Under the pieces are notes generated by a model. It had not been told where the DNA came from. It ran no database searches and was given only the letters and a program-made list of their open reading frames with translations. Position numbers and translations under genes: made by a program. Below are positions 6,874 to 14,790 of a stretch of DNA of 39,113 nt, piece after piece (the first letter of the stretch is position 1; every line of letters starts with the position of its first letter). The stretch is taken from the NCBI GenBank assembly GCA_002786715.1, contig PCTW01000023.1, forward strand, positions 34,109-73,221, given 5' to 3'. The DNA comes from Bdellovibrio sp. CG22_combo_CG10-13_8_21_14_all_39_27 (GTDB lineage Bacteria > Bdellovibrionota > Bacteriovoracia > Bacteriovoracales > Bacteriovoracaceae).

Positions 6874-7853
6874 ACTTTTTTGAGATACTTTCCTTCGAAT
6901 CCTATGACATGTCCCATTGGATCTATGAGCTGGCATATTCCAAAATAGTCATTTATTGATAGAGGCCCTCGATAAAGAGCTGCACCCTTTTTCAAAAAGG
7001 GTTCAATCGCATTTAATAAGTCTTCAACAAGCCAATAACCGATACTTCCACCTGTCGATGTTGGGGATTTTTCATCAGCAGGGTGAAAATTAAGAAAAGA
7101 GTCACCGATCTGAAAAGAGGCAAAGAATTCGTCTTGCTCAATTGGGGGGTAACCGAGGACAGATTGATAAAACTCCACACATTTCTTTATATCTTTCGTG
7201 AATACGAGTTGAGAATTGAGCTTTAAAATCTTATTGTCTGACAAATTTTTTTCAAAGACAAAGTTGTCCCAAATAATTCCAGATCGAGCGGATTCAATTT
7301 GTTCTTCGTGAAATTTTAATCTAGCACCTAATTGTTCGAACAGTTGAATGAGTATCTTTGGCTTTATATAATTATAGAGTCGCTCATCATGTTCTCTTAT
7401 CAAATCATCGGTGTGATCAGGTCTTGGTTTTCTTATGCTTAAAAAGATTCTTCCACCTGGGCGAGTAATACGAATGATATTAAAGACTGATTCATGTAAA
7501 TGTTCTTGAGGAATGTGCATTAGCACTGCACATAAAAGCAAATTACTAAATTTATTATCTGTTGTTTGTGATTCTAATCCAGGAAGAGCATCTTGATAAA
7601 TGGGGACACCTTCCAAAAAGTGCCGACAATGTTCAACAAAGGCAGGCACTGGATCCATACCTTCAACGATGAAGCCTGATCCTGAAAGATAAGCAAGATC
7701 TCGTCCACTGGCGCAACCGATATCTAATGTGAGCTCCTTGGGATGAAAAAAAGTCGCAATGAGTTCGTAAACTCTTCTCGGTTTTACGCTTTTATAGTTG
7801 TCGATAAAAACATGCGCATCTTGTTGGTAGCGCTCAATCGTCTGTTTATCCAT
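6870..7853 (-). CDS. SAM methyltransferase fused to a glyoxalase (VOC) domain
   Basis: A 327-aa two-domain protein. Residues about 10-200 form a class I methyltransferase: LTLDIGCASGRD (42-52) is the SAM loop, then MDPVP, LLLCAVLMHIP and RPGGRIFLSIR. Residues about 212-325 form a glyoxalase/bleomycin-resistance (VOC) domain: QLVFTKDIKKCVEFYQSVLGY, then IGDSFLNFH and LIDPMGHVIGFEG. VOC domains bind metals or small hydrophobic ligands, so the fusion could methylate a toxic small molecule. The methyltransferase resembles stand-alone SAM enzymes often annotated as methyltransferase type 11/12. A perfect palindrome at 7895-7910 lies 42 bases before the start. Confidence 0.82.
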   Translation of the reverse strand: MDKQTIERYQQDAHVFIDNYKSVKPRRVYELIATFFHPKELTLDIGCASGRDLAYLSGSGFIVEGMDPVPAFVEHCRHFLEGVPIYQDALPGLESQTTDNKFSNLLLCAVLMHIPQEHLHESVFNIIRITRPGGRIFLSIRKPRPDHTDDLIREHDERLYNYIKPKILIQLFEQLGARLKFHEEQIESARSGIIWDNFVFEKNLSDNKILKLNSQLVFTKDIKKCVEFYQSVLGYPPIEQDEFFASFQIGDSFLNFHPADEKSPTSTGGSIGYWLVEDLLNAIEPFLKKGAALYRGPLSINDYFGICQLIDPMGHVIGFEGKYLKKV

Positions 7854-7894
7854 AAGCGAATATTAGACTAAGGACATTAAACGAACAAGATATG

Positions 7895-7910
7895 TTAACC
7901 AATTGGTTAA
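7895..7910. promoter_or_regulatory. Perfect 16-bp palindrome upstream of the methyltransferase-VOC gene
   Basis: TTAACCAATTGGTTAA is its own reverse complement. It sits 42 bases before the minus-strand methyltransferase-VOC start and contains the first of the clustered GTTAAC sites. Likely an operator for a dimeric regulator. Confidence 0.5.
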
Positions 7911-8113
7911 AAAAATATGACTCAAGCAGCATTTAAAAAGTTTGAAATAGCTTTGCTATCATTTTTTTAATTGTTTAGATCATTAACGCTTAGTTAACAA
8001 AATCGCATTCCAAAGCTTCAAAGAAGAAGAAAAAGGAGAATTTTCTTTCTATAAAACGTTCATTGAAAAAAACGGGGACGAGCAATTACGCTCAAACTTT
8101 TTGGAGGTTTAAG

Positions 8114-8746
8114 ATGAAGAAAATGATGTTTACAATGTTAATTGGTTTAATTTCACTTGGGGCACATGCTGATAGTGGAGCTGGCGGCGAACTCACCGAT
8201 TACTGGAATTCTCGCTACATTATTCAAGACAAAATTTCTGAACAAGAAGGAATTCCAAATACTGGCGTTTCGACTGGGTATCAAACTCATTATGTGAAAA
8301 TCATAAACGTCTGCCAAGAGGACAATGAAGTGAGAACAATTAAGCCCATTAGCACATGTGCTGAATGGGGTTATAAGCCATTATCTCGGGCGCAATGTAA
8401 TAATCGAGACCAAACATTTCCTTGTTATGATCGCGATGAAAGAGTTTGTTCTAAAACAGTTTTGGCGACCGGAAAAGCACCTATTAAGTATAAGCAACAA
8501 ACATGTGCAAAACTTACTGATATAGAATCACGTGAGTGGAGAAGAACTCATGATGATGACCGTTTCAAAGATGACTACCCAAATTGCTCTGTGTTCAAAA
8601 CATTTAACGCTACAAAGAGAACTTCATTCACTTTCAATATCATTAAGAAAGTTGGTGAAAATCACCCTAACTACGAAAGACGTTTCAATGGCGACTTCCT
8701 TTTCGAACTTGATTTCGATATCCCTCAATGTGAAGCCGCTCTTTAG
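8114..8746 (+). CDS. Secreted Cys-containing protein, unknown function
   Basis: A 210-aa protein. The ATG at 8114 is preferred over an upstream one because it has a good ribosome-binding site (TTGGAGG) and opens a signal peptide (MKKMMFTMLIGLISLGAHA, then DSGAGGELTDYW). The mature chain has eight Cys, mostly in the middle (around ISTCAEWGY, RAQCNNRDQTFPCYDRDERVC), and is likely disulfide-bonded. No domain recognised. It is followed by a strong terminator, and GTTAAC sites lie on both sides, so it is a candidate target of the membrane regulator encoded next. Confidence 0.7.
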   Translation: MKKMMFTMLIGLISLGAHADSGAGGELTDYWNSRYIIQDKISEQEGIPNTGVSTGYQTHYVKIINVCQEDNEVRTIKPISTCAEWGYKPLSRAQCNNRDQTFPCYDRDERVCSKTVLATGKAPIKYKQQTCAKLTDIESREWRRTHDDDRFKDDYPNCSVFKTFNATKRTSFTFNIIKKVGENHPNYERRFNGDFLFELDFDIPQCEAAL

Positions 8747-8776
8747 TTAACGTTTTTGTATCTCTCTCCCTCTCTC

Positions 8777-8808
8777 AAAGGCCCAAGCATTCACTTGGGC
8801 CTTTCTTT
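8777..8808 (+). terminator. Terminator of the secreted gene at 8114
   Basis: AAAGGCCCAAG and CTTGGGCCTTT form a perfect 11-bp stem with a 6-base loop (CATTCA), followed by ctttac. Confidence 0.9.
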
Positions 8809-8841
8809 ACTTGAGGTTAACAATAAGGCCTCTGTTAAGGT

Positions 8842-8862
8842 TCATGAGGATAGAGCTCATGA
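8842..8862. promoter_or_regulatory. Inverted repeat upstream of the HTH regulator gene
   Basis: TCATGAG, spacer GATAGAG, CTCATGA: a perfect 7-bp inverted repeat between two GTTAAC sites, about 200 bases before the regulator start. The rest of 8805-9057 holds no gene that I can support. Confidence 0.35.
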
Positions 8863-9057
8863 GATTTCAGCAGTTTATGTATTTACCTTTGGTTAACGAA
8901 ATGATGGTGAGTGAGAGGCTTAGGCTAGCTTGAAATTAGGTTTTTAGCTAGAAGTTGCTAATTGAATACGAGGACTTGAGTGTCAAATAAATAGTCACTC
9001 ACTGTAAATGGAGTCCTTAAGGGCTTAGTAAACTTCAAAACGTGATAGGTATAAGTA

Positions 9058-10329
9058 ATGGAACAAATTATTTCAGAAAGTCTAAATAAGTACCTCGGTT
9101 CGACCAAGTTGAGCATGGGACAGATTGCTAGCCGCTGGGGAGTTTCAACTCCTTTATTATCACAAATTAAAAGCGGTAAGAAAAAGGCTGGTTTAGAGCT
9201 TGGGTTAAAAATTTTAAGAGAAGCTGGTGTTGAACTTACTGAAAGACAAAAGTGGCTTGAAGCAAGAAAGACCGAAGGCGAAGAAAGTGCCAAAATCTTT
9301 GAAGACTTGAAAAAGGAACGAACTGAGTTTCGCTTACAAAAGAATATCTGCGATCATTTGACTTCAAATCCTATATTAACGGATCTTTTTTTAGATATTT
9401 CTCTGATGAAAGAGAAAGGTTTTTCGTGGAACGGAATACTTAAAAACTATGGCGAATATGGCTTAGAACAAATTGATTTTCTCATGTCTTCAGGGTTAGT
9501 TCGAAAGGAATGCGATCGCTATTATATTATTCAGGACAAATTACCGCATGCTTTAAATCCAGAAAATTCATTTGGTCTTATGTCGGGAATCTTTGAAATA
9601 TTTAAACGCAAAGTGAAGAACGAAGATTTTCGAGGTGAATTCCATTTTGACATCACTGATGTTAGTCAAGAAGGCTACGAAGAACTAAAAAAATTAAATA
9701 TTGAATATACTAAAAAGATGGTGGCCATTATTAAGAATAATGAAAAGCCACGTGTGACCGGGGGAATTAGAGTGATTGCGCAGAATTTAGTTGGAATCTT
9801 GAAAGTCTTAATTGTTGTTGTTTTGACAGGATATTTTGGCCAAGAATCTTATGCCCAAGGGAATGGATTAACTGGTGGAGCATCTGGAAAAGTGATTTCA
9901 ATTGATCAAATTAATGTAGGTGATCTCTTTGGAGTTGCAAGGCAATCCTTTTCTTATGGAAAAACTCCTCGAAGCATCGTTGTCGATAGTGAAAGAAAGC
10001 TTAAAGTCGAGTTTAAGCCTGCTTCTCTTGCCACTCCTCTTTTTGAAAGCAAAGAGGATGCTATAGAAGGAGCAGTAAAAGTGAATCAAATGTTCAAATC
10101 AGGTTCTATTTCGAGAGAAGAAGCAAGAACTTTGGCCAATCGATATCAAATCCATTGTGGTAGTTCTGGATCTGGTAATGGTATGGCGATGAATGAAATC
10201 GAAAGGCAAATCAGAAAAGGGAGCATTGTCGCGATAGGATTTACTGTCGAGCAAAGTTTTACACCTGATGGGAAACCACTTTATCGGGCCATCGGTAATT
10301 ATCTACTTCCCTGCGCGACTAAAGACTAA
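9058..10329 (+). CDS. Membrane-anchored HTH regulator with a periplasmic C-terminal domain
   Basis: A 423-aa protein with three parts. Residues 15-57 read as an XRE-type helix-turn-helix (LSMGQIASRWGVSTPLLSQIKSG). Residues 85-225 resemble the TIGR02147/DUF4423 regulators (FLDISLMKEKGFSWN, DFLMSSGLVRKECDRYYI, then FDITDVSQEGYEELKKLNIEYTKK). Residues 239-260 are a single hydrophobic span (VIAQNLVGILKVLIVVVLTGYF) followed by ESYAQG, which also looks like a signal-peptidase site. About 160 residues then lie outside, with Cys in IHCGSSGSG and LPCATKD. The layout is ToxR-like: DNA binding inside, sensing outside. If cleaved, the C-terminal part would be released. The ribosome-binding site is weak (AGGTATAAGTA). 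The output domain has no family I recognise. Confidence 0.75.
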   Translation: MEQIISESLNKYLGSTKLSMGQIASRWGVSTPLLSQIKSGKKKAGLELGLKILREAGVELTERQKWLEARKTEGEESAKIFEDLKKERTEFRLQKNICDHLTSNPILTDLFLDISLMKEKGFSWNGILKNYGEYGLEQIDFLMSSGLVRKECDRYYIIQDKLPHALNPENSFGLMSGIFEIFKRKVKNEDFRGEFHFDITDVSQEGYEELKKLNIEYTKKMVAIIKNNEKPRVTGGIRVIAQNLVGILKVLIVVVLTGYFGQESYAQGNGLTGGASGKVISIDQINVGDLFGVARQSFSYGKTPRSIVVDSERKLKVEFKPASLATPLFESKEDAIEGAVKVNQMFKSGSISREEARTLANRYQIHCGSSGSGNGMAMNEIERQIRKGSIVAIGFTVEQSFTPDGKPLYRAIGNYLLPCATKD

Positions 10330-10382
10330 TAGCGAATAACTTCAATCCAGCAATTGACAGCATTTGAAGATCAAATATTGCT

Positions 10383-11027
10383 TTAAAGTTGCTCTTGTAT
10401 TTGCTTCCTTAAAACTTCTGGATCAAATTCGCGAAGTGGAATTCCGTTGATGAAGAAGCTTGGGGTACCTCTTACATTGAGAGTGACGCTATCAAGCTCA
10501 TCTTGCTGAATCACATCGGCAATTGCTGGATCCTGCATATCGACTTTAAGTTTTTCAATGTCAGCTCCGCTCTCGGCTAGATATTTCCATAAAATATCAA
10601 TTTGAGGATTGTGGTGATCTCCCCATTCTGGCTGATAATAAAATGCGACTTCTAAGACTTCCCAAAACTTACTTTGTTTGCGAGCAGCTTCAAGAATTGA
10701 GATCACATACTTTGAGTTACCGTGATAGGCCTTGTAGCGAACGACTAATTTAACTTGATTCGGAAATTCTGCCATGATTTTTTTGACGTAGGGATAAAAC
10801 GCCCTACAGCTTTCGCACTCAGGATCAAGAAACTCTACCAGAGTTACCTTTGCTGAATCTGGTCCCATCGTAGGTGAATGAGGTCTTACATAAACTTGAC
10901 TCTGATCTTGAGCAAGATCATTCATGCTCTCCGTATGTCGTGTTTGATAGTAAAATTTCGCCACGAAAAAAATAAGGATAATGCTTAAGAGAGTTGAGAA
11001 AAGGATAATTTTTTTCTGATTGTTCAT
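10383..11027 (-). CDS. DsbA/BdbD-like thioredoxin-fold thiol oxidoreductase
   Basis: A 214-aa protein with an N-terminal membrane anchor or signal (MNNQKKIILFSTLLSIILIFFVAKFYYQ). The thioredoxin fold is read from VTLVEFLDPECESCRAFYPYVKKI, with active site CESC, and the cis-Pro loop VRGTPSFFING. The pairing with a DsbB-like gene marks it as a periplasmic disulfide oxidant of the BdbD type. Its ATG overlaps the upstream gene stop (ATGA, 4 bases). Clients could include the many Cys-containing secreted proteins encoded nearby. Confidence 0.88.
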   Translation of the reverse strand: MNNQKKIILFSTLLSIILIFFVAKFYYQTRHTESMNDLAQDQSQVYVRPHSPTMGPDSAKVTLVEFLDPECESCRAFYPYVKKIMAEFPNQVKLVVRYKAYHGNSKYVISILEAARKQSKFWEVLEVAFYYQPEWGDHHNPQIDILWKYLAESGADIEKLKVDMQDPAIADVIQQDELDSVTLNVRGTPSFFINGIPLREFDPEVLRKQIQEQL

Positions 11028-11536
11028 GCTTCTTTATTCCTCAAAATTAAAAAACTTATAATGTTGATTAGGGTAAATGCAGTAAGTGATAAAAAGGGAA
11101 TTGTGATAAATCCCAACCATTCAATATTGACATCAGCACAAGAAAGACCAGCTTGGCAGGGGGATAAATTCTCAGGAATGACACCCCAATAAATTAAATT
11201 ATGGTAGGCGGCAATGATCCAGCCAAGGATGCTTAAACTTAAAGTATAGCGAATGACTGTGCTGTTTTGATCAAAGAGTGAAGTGAAAAAAATGAGAACG
11301 AGTGGGTACATACAAATTCTTTGGTACCAACAAAGAATACATGGAGGAAAACCCATGACCTCGCTAAAAAACAGGCTACCTAAAGTAGCCACGAGGCTGA
11401 TGAGCCAGCTAATAAAAAGTTGAGACCAACGAGACATGCGGTAATTAAACCACATTTTGTTCACTTTTTGGTTATACATTCGCTCCATTTTTGTTTTGTG
11501 AACAATGCGTCGTAAGATGTTTTCTTTTTTGACCAA
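11024..11536 (-). CDS. DsbB/BdbC-like disulfide bond formation protein
   Basis: Up to 170 aa with four membrane spans. Redox pairs are visible: PPCILCWYQRICMYPL (CxxC after span 1) and SPCQAGLSCADV (second loop). The family passes electrons from DsbA to quinone. The start is uncertain: the longest frame uses a TTG at 11536, while the ATG at 11437 (MSRWSQLF) gives about 137 aa, close to the usual BdbC length of about 140. Neither has a clear ribosome-binding site. Forms an operon with the DsbA-like gene. Confidence 0.85.
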   Translation of the reverse strand: MVKKENILRRIVHKTKMERMYNQKVNKMWFNYRMSRWSQLFISWLISLVATLGSLFFSEVMGFPPCILCWYQRICMYPLVLIFFTSLFDQNSTVIRYTLSLSILGWIIAAYHNLIYWGVIPENLSPCQAGLSCADVNIEWLGFITIPFLSLTAFTLINIISFLILRNKEA

Positions 11537-11915
11537 ATTTTTTGTTCCAAGCTCAATCTGAAACTAGATTCTGAATTTCGAGCATTGCTACTGGCGATGT
11601 CTGGATTGGCTAGTGTAGGCGATTCTTTTTAATGATAGATTTTCATCAGGATTTATTTCTTGGTCAGGAAAAAATAATGGACGAGTCCAGCTTCTGATCG
11701 ATGGCCAAAGAACAAGTATTATTGAATGAACTGTTATTGAGTTCCATGAAGAGATCTCAAAAGGAAATATTGAAATTAATCCTAGAGTGACTAAACCTGC
11801 AATTTGTAATGAATTATCAAACCTGTATTTTTCAGTCGTCTATTTGCCAAAAGACACTTAGACGAATTTCTCTTCTGAATCTTAAGTAAACTTCCAAGAT
11901 GCCGATCAGTACGGC
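11537..11915. other. 379-bp gap with a possible decayed ORF
   Basis: No intact gene is seen. On the plus strand, 11619-11861 reads as two protein-like stretches in one frame with a single TGA at 11727: RFSSGFISWSGKNNGRVQLL before it, and FHEEISKGNIEINPRVTKPA onward to PKDT-stop after it. No start codon with a ribosome-binding site is visible. This may be a gene remnant, or chance. Confidence 0.3.
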
Positions 11916-12824
11916 ATGAAGAAGATTTCATTATTAAAAGTTTCAATGTTTGTTCTCACATTTTCTGCACTGTCATGTGTGCCACAGGATCCTTGCGCCA
12001 AGTCTGGTGGAACAGTAACAACTGGAGCCGCGACGACTGGTGATAAAGCAAGTTGTACCGATCCAAATTCTGGAAGTGATGGGGGAACAGTAACTCCACC
12101 TCCAGTAAATCAAGATCCAACTCCTCCAAGTCCAACTCCAATTACTGGAGGCGATCCTTGGAACCAACCTTGGAAGAGAAGCGATACTTCAATTGTCATT
12201 GATGCCTATGAACTTAATGGAATTGATTGGGATAAAATGGCGACTGATAAGAAAATGGTTGGCGTTATCCATCGATCGAGTATCGGTCTAACCGTTGATA
12301 AGCAATACAAGGCGAGAAGAGCTATCGCTAGTGAAAGAGGATACCTTTGGGGTGCCTACCATCTTGGAAGAAGAGGTGACACTATTAAGCAAGCGGATCT
12401 TTTCCTTTCTCTAGTGGGCAATGACCCTGACGCTTTAATGGTTCTCGACCTTGAGGATACAGCTTCAAGTAGTTTTATGAGTATTGATGAAGCGGTAGTC
12501 TTTATGGATTATGTCTATGAGCAAACAGGTCGTATCCCTGTGGTTTATGCCAATCATTCAACTACTCAGAAAGTAAATCAATTGCTTAAAAGTAATCCGC
12601 TCTTTCCTCAGGCCAAGCTCTGGTATGCTCGCTTTAAATCGAGTGTGACTGATTTCCCAGTGGGGATTTGGGACAATTATTTCCTTTGGCAATTCTCAAG
12701 TGAGATCAATTGTACTAAGACCGGATCATGTCTTTACAACGTACCAGGAACCTCGAGCGATATGGACGTTAACGTCTTTAATGGCTCGGCTACTGATTTA
12801 CGTATGATGTGGAACAACGATTAA
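11916..12824 (+). CDS. GH25 lysozyme-like lipoprotein
   Basis: A 302-aa protein. Lipoprotein signal MKKISLLKVSMFVLTFSALSC with Cys21, then a Pro/Thr/Gly-rich linker (about 22-80), then a GH25 domain (92-290). Four acidic residues expected in GH25 are present: D96 (VIDAYELNGIDW), D178 and E180 (VLDLED) and D284 (SDMDVNVFNG); the LWQFSS strand is also visible. GH25 enzymes cut the N-acetylmuramic acid-GlcNAc bond of peptidoglycan. Predatory Bdellovibrio encode exported lysozymes for prey wall processing, so such a role is plausible here but only inferred. The linker suggests reach from the membrane into the wall. Confidence 0.88.
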   Translation: MKKISLLKVSMFVLTFSALSCVPQDPCAKSGGTVTTGAATTGDKASCTDPNSGSDGGTVTPPPVNQDPTPPSPTPITGGDPWNQPWKRSDTSIVIDAYELNGIDWDKMATDKKMVGVIHRSSIGLTVDKQYKARRAIASERGYLWGAYHLGRRGDTIKQADLFLSLVGNDPDALMVLDLEDTASSSFMSIDEAVVFMDYVYEQTGRIPVVYANHSTTQKVNQLLKSNPLFPQAKLWYARFKSSVTDFPVGIWDNYFLWQFSSEINCTKTGSCLYNVPGTSSDMDVNVFNGSATDLRMMWNND

Positions 12825-12900
12825 GCCATAATTACTGTATTTTTTATACATATCAAGAGCTTAGACTGGCTTATGCCTGACAGCTCAGGTAAAAAATCTC

Positions 12901-14766
12901 ATGAAATTATTGCTCATTATTCCTCCTATGACCCAGGTGAATACGCCCTATCCCTCGACGGCGTACTTGACTCAATTTTTACGGGAGCAAGGATTTGAAG
13001 TTGAACAGAGGGATTTGGGCATCGATCTGTTCCACAAGCTTTTAAGTCGCAAGGGCCTAGAGCGAATTCAAAAAAAATTGATCAAAATTAAAAAACCAAC
13101 AGAGATAGAAGAATACTTTATTAGCGCCTTTCCAGATTATCTCAACACGATTGATTCTGTGATTACTTATCTTCAAGGTAAAGACCCAACTCTCGCCCTT
13201 CGAATCGCCAAGCGAATGCTTTTGCCAGAGGGGCCGCGTTTTATTCCTTTAGATGATCATGAAGATGAAATCTCTGCGCTTTTTGGAGAAATGGGACTTC
13301 AAGATAAGGCCAAGTATTTAGCAAGTCTTTATCTCGATGATCTTGCGGATCTCATCAAAAACTCGATTGATGAACGATTTGAATTTTCTCGCTATGGAGA
13401 GTCATTGGCTTCTTCTCAAGCTTCTTTTACGCCTCTGTATCATGCTCTCAAGAATGAAACATTGGTAGATCAATTGATGTTTGAATGCGTAGACTCCTAT
13501 GTCGATGAAACTCAACCTACAATAGTTGGTTTTACTCTTCCATTTCCGGGAAATGTATACGGTGCTTTAAAAACGGCCAAGTATTTAAAACAAAAAAATC
13601 CTCAATTCATCACTGTTGCAGGTGGAGGATTTGTTAATACGGAGCTGAGAGAGCTTTCAGATATTCGTTTTTTTGAATTTATTGATTATCTGCTTTTTGA
13701 TAATGGAGAAATGCCTTTTTTAAAACTTCTCACTTTTTTAAGAGATCAAACAACAGAGAGTGAACTCTCTCGAACTTGGTTTGTAAAAGAAGGCCAAATT
13801 ATTAAGAGCAATGCAAAAAAAGCTGATGTCGCTTTCAAATCGCTCTCGGGTCCTACATATGACGGTCTTAACAGCGATCGTTATATTCCAATGTTAGAAA
13901 TGCCTAATCCTATGTACCGAATGTGGTCAGACTTTCGCTGGAATAAATTGATTCTCGCTCATGGTTGTTATTGGAAAAAGTGTACCTTTTGTGATGTCAG
14001 TCTTGATTACATTGGTCGCTACGAGCCAACTCAAGTAGAGACGATGGTGGCGAGTATTGAGAGACTAGTAAATGAAACAAAACAGACAGGATTTCATTTC
14101 GTCGATGAGGCAGCCCCTCCGGCTTTGGTGAAAAGTCTTAGTGAGAAATTGATAGAGAAGGATTTAAAAATTTCATGGTGGGGAAATCTTCGATTTGATA
14201 AAAATTTCGAACAAATTGCCGCTCTTATGGCCGAAGCAGGTTGTGTCGCTGTCACTGGAGGACTGGAAGTCGCGAGTCCTCGAATTTTAAAATTAATTGA
14301 TAAAGGTGTTTCAATTGAACAAGTAGCGAAGGTTACAAAGGCCTTTACTGAAAATGGTATTTATGTTCATGCTTATTTAATGTATGGCTTTCCTTCTCAG
14401 ACGGTACAAGAAACGGTTGATAGCTTAGAAATTGTGCGACAGCTTTTTGAAAATGATTGCATTCAATCGGCTTACTGGCATCGATTTATGTGTACCGCCC
14501 ACAGTCCGGTTGGTCTTAATCCTGAAAAGTATGGAATTGAATTGATCCCAATTGAAACTCCAGCAACTGGATTATTTGCCAAAAATACAATTTATTATAA
14601 CGATAAGGTGCAAACAGATCACGATCAGCTAGGAGAGGGGCTGCGCAAGGCCGTTTACAATTTCATGCATGGGATTGGTCTGGAAGAAGATGTAAGAGCT
14701 TGGTTTCCAATGCCTGTGCCAAAATTAACTGTTAAAAAGGACTTTATCAAAAGTCTTTTCGATTAG
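12901..14766 (+). CDS. B12-binding-domain radical SAM protein
   Basis: A 621-aa protein. The N-terminus (LLLIIPPMTQVNTPYPSTAYLTQFLREQGF) and the middle (VGFTLPFPGNVYGALKTAKYL, TVAGGGFVN) look like the B12-binding fold of this enzyme class. The radical SAM cluster motif is HGCYWKKCTFC, a Cx4Cx2C variant common in this subgroup, followed by the GGLEVAS and GVSIEQV segments. These enzymes use a 4Fe-4S cluster and SAM, often with cobalamin, for methylation or rearrangement. Substrate unknown. A long insert (about residues 45-190) separates the N-terminus from the typical B12 part. The secreted gene at 14791 follows after 24 bases. Confidence 0.82.
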   Translation: MKLLLIIPPMTQVNTPYPSTAYLTQFLREQGFEVEQRDLGIDLFHKLLSRKGLERIQKKLIKIKKPTEIEEYFISAFPDYLNTIDSVITYLQGKDPTLALRIAKRMLLPEGPRFIPLDDHEDEISALFGEMGLQDKAKYLASLYLDDLADLIKNSIDERFEFSRYGESLASSQASFTPLYHALKNETLVDQLMFECVDSYVDETQPTIVGFTLPFPGNVYGALKTAKYLKQKNPQFITVAGGGFVNTELRELSDIRFFEFIDYLLFDNGEMPFLKLLTFLRDQTTESELSRTWFVKEGQIIKSNAKKADVAFKSLSGPTYDGLNSDRYIPMLEMPNPMYRMWSDFRWNKLILAHGCYWKKCTFCDVSLDYIGRYEPTQVETMVASIERLVNETKQTGFHFVDEAAPPALVKSLSEKLIEKDLKISWWGNLRFDKNFEQIAALMAEAGCVAVTGGLEVASPRILKLIDKGVSIEQVAKVTKAFTENGIYVHAYLMYGFPSQTVQETVDSLEIVRQLFENDCIQSAYWHRFMCTAHSPVGLNPEKYGIELIPIETPATGLFAKNTIYYNDKVQTDHDQLGEGLRKAVYNFMHGIGLEEDVRAWFPMPVPKLTVKKDFIKSLFD

Positions 14767-14790
14767 CTTTATTTGTCTTAAGCTAAATTT

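Larger units (their letters stand above)
7894..8897. repeat. Cluster of five GTTAAC sites in the intergenic regions around 8114-8746
   Basis: GTTAAC occurs at 7894, 7993, 8746, 8816 and 8892. All lie outside coding sequence except for the last base of one stop codon. By base composition (about 39% GC) roughly one per 3 kb is expected. Several share flanks (cttTaGTTAACgaaa). They surround the secreted gene at 8114 and precede the HTH regulator gene at 9058. Confidence 0.45.

Noticed and set aside
8532-8750. 72-aa frame inside the secreted gene at 8114
   Set aside because: Same strand, other frame of a gene with a clear signal peptide and ribosome-binding site; low complexity.
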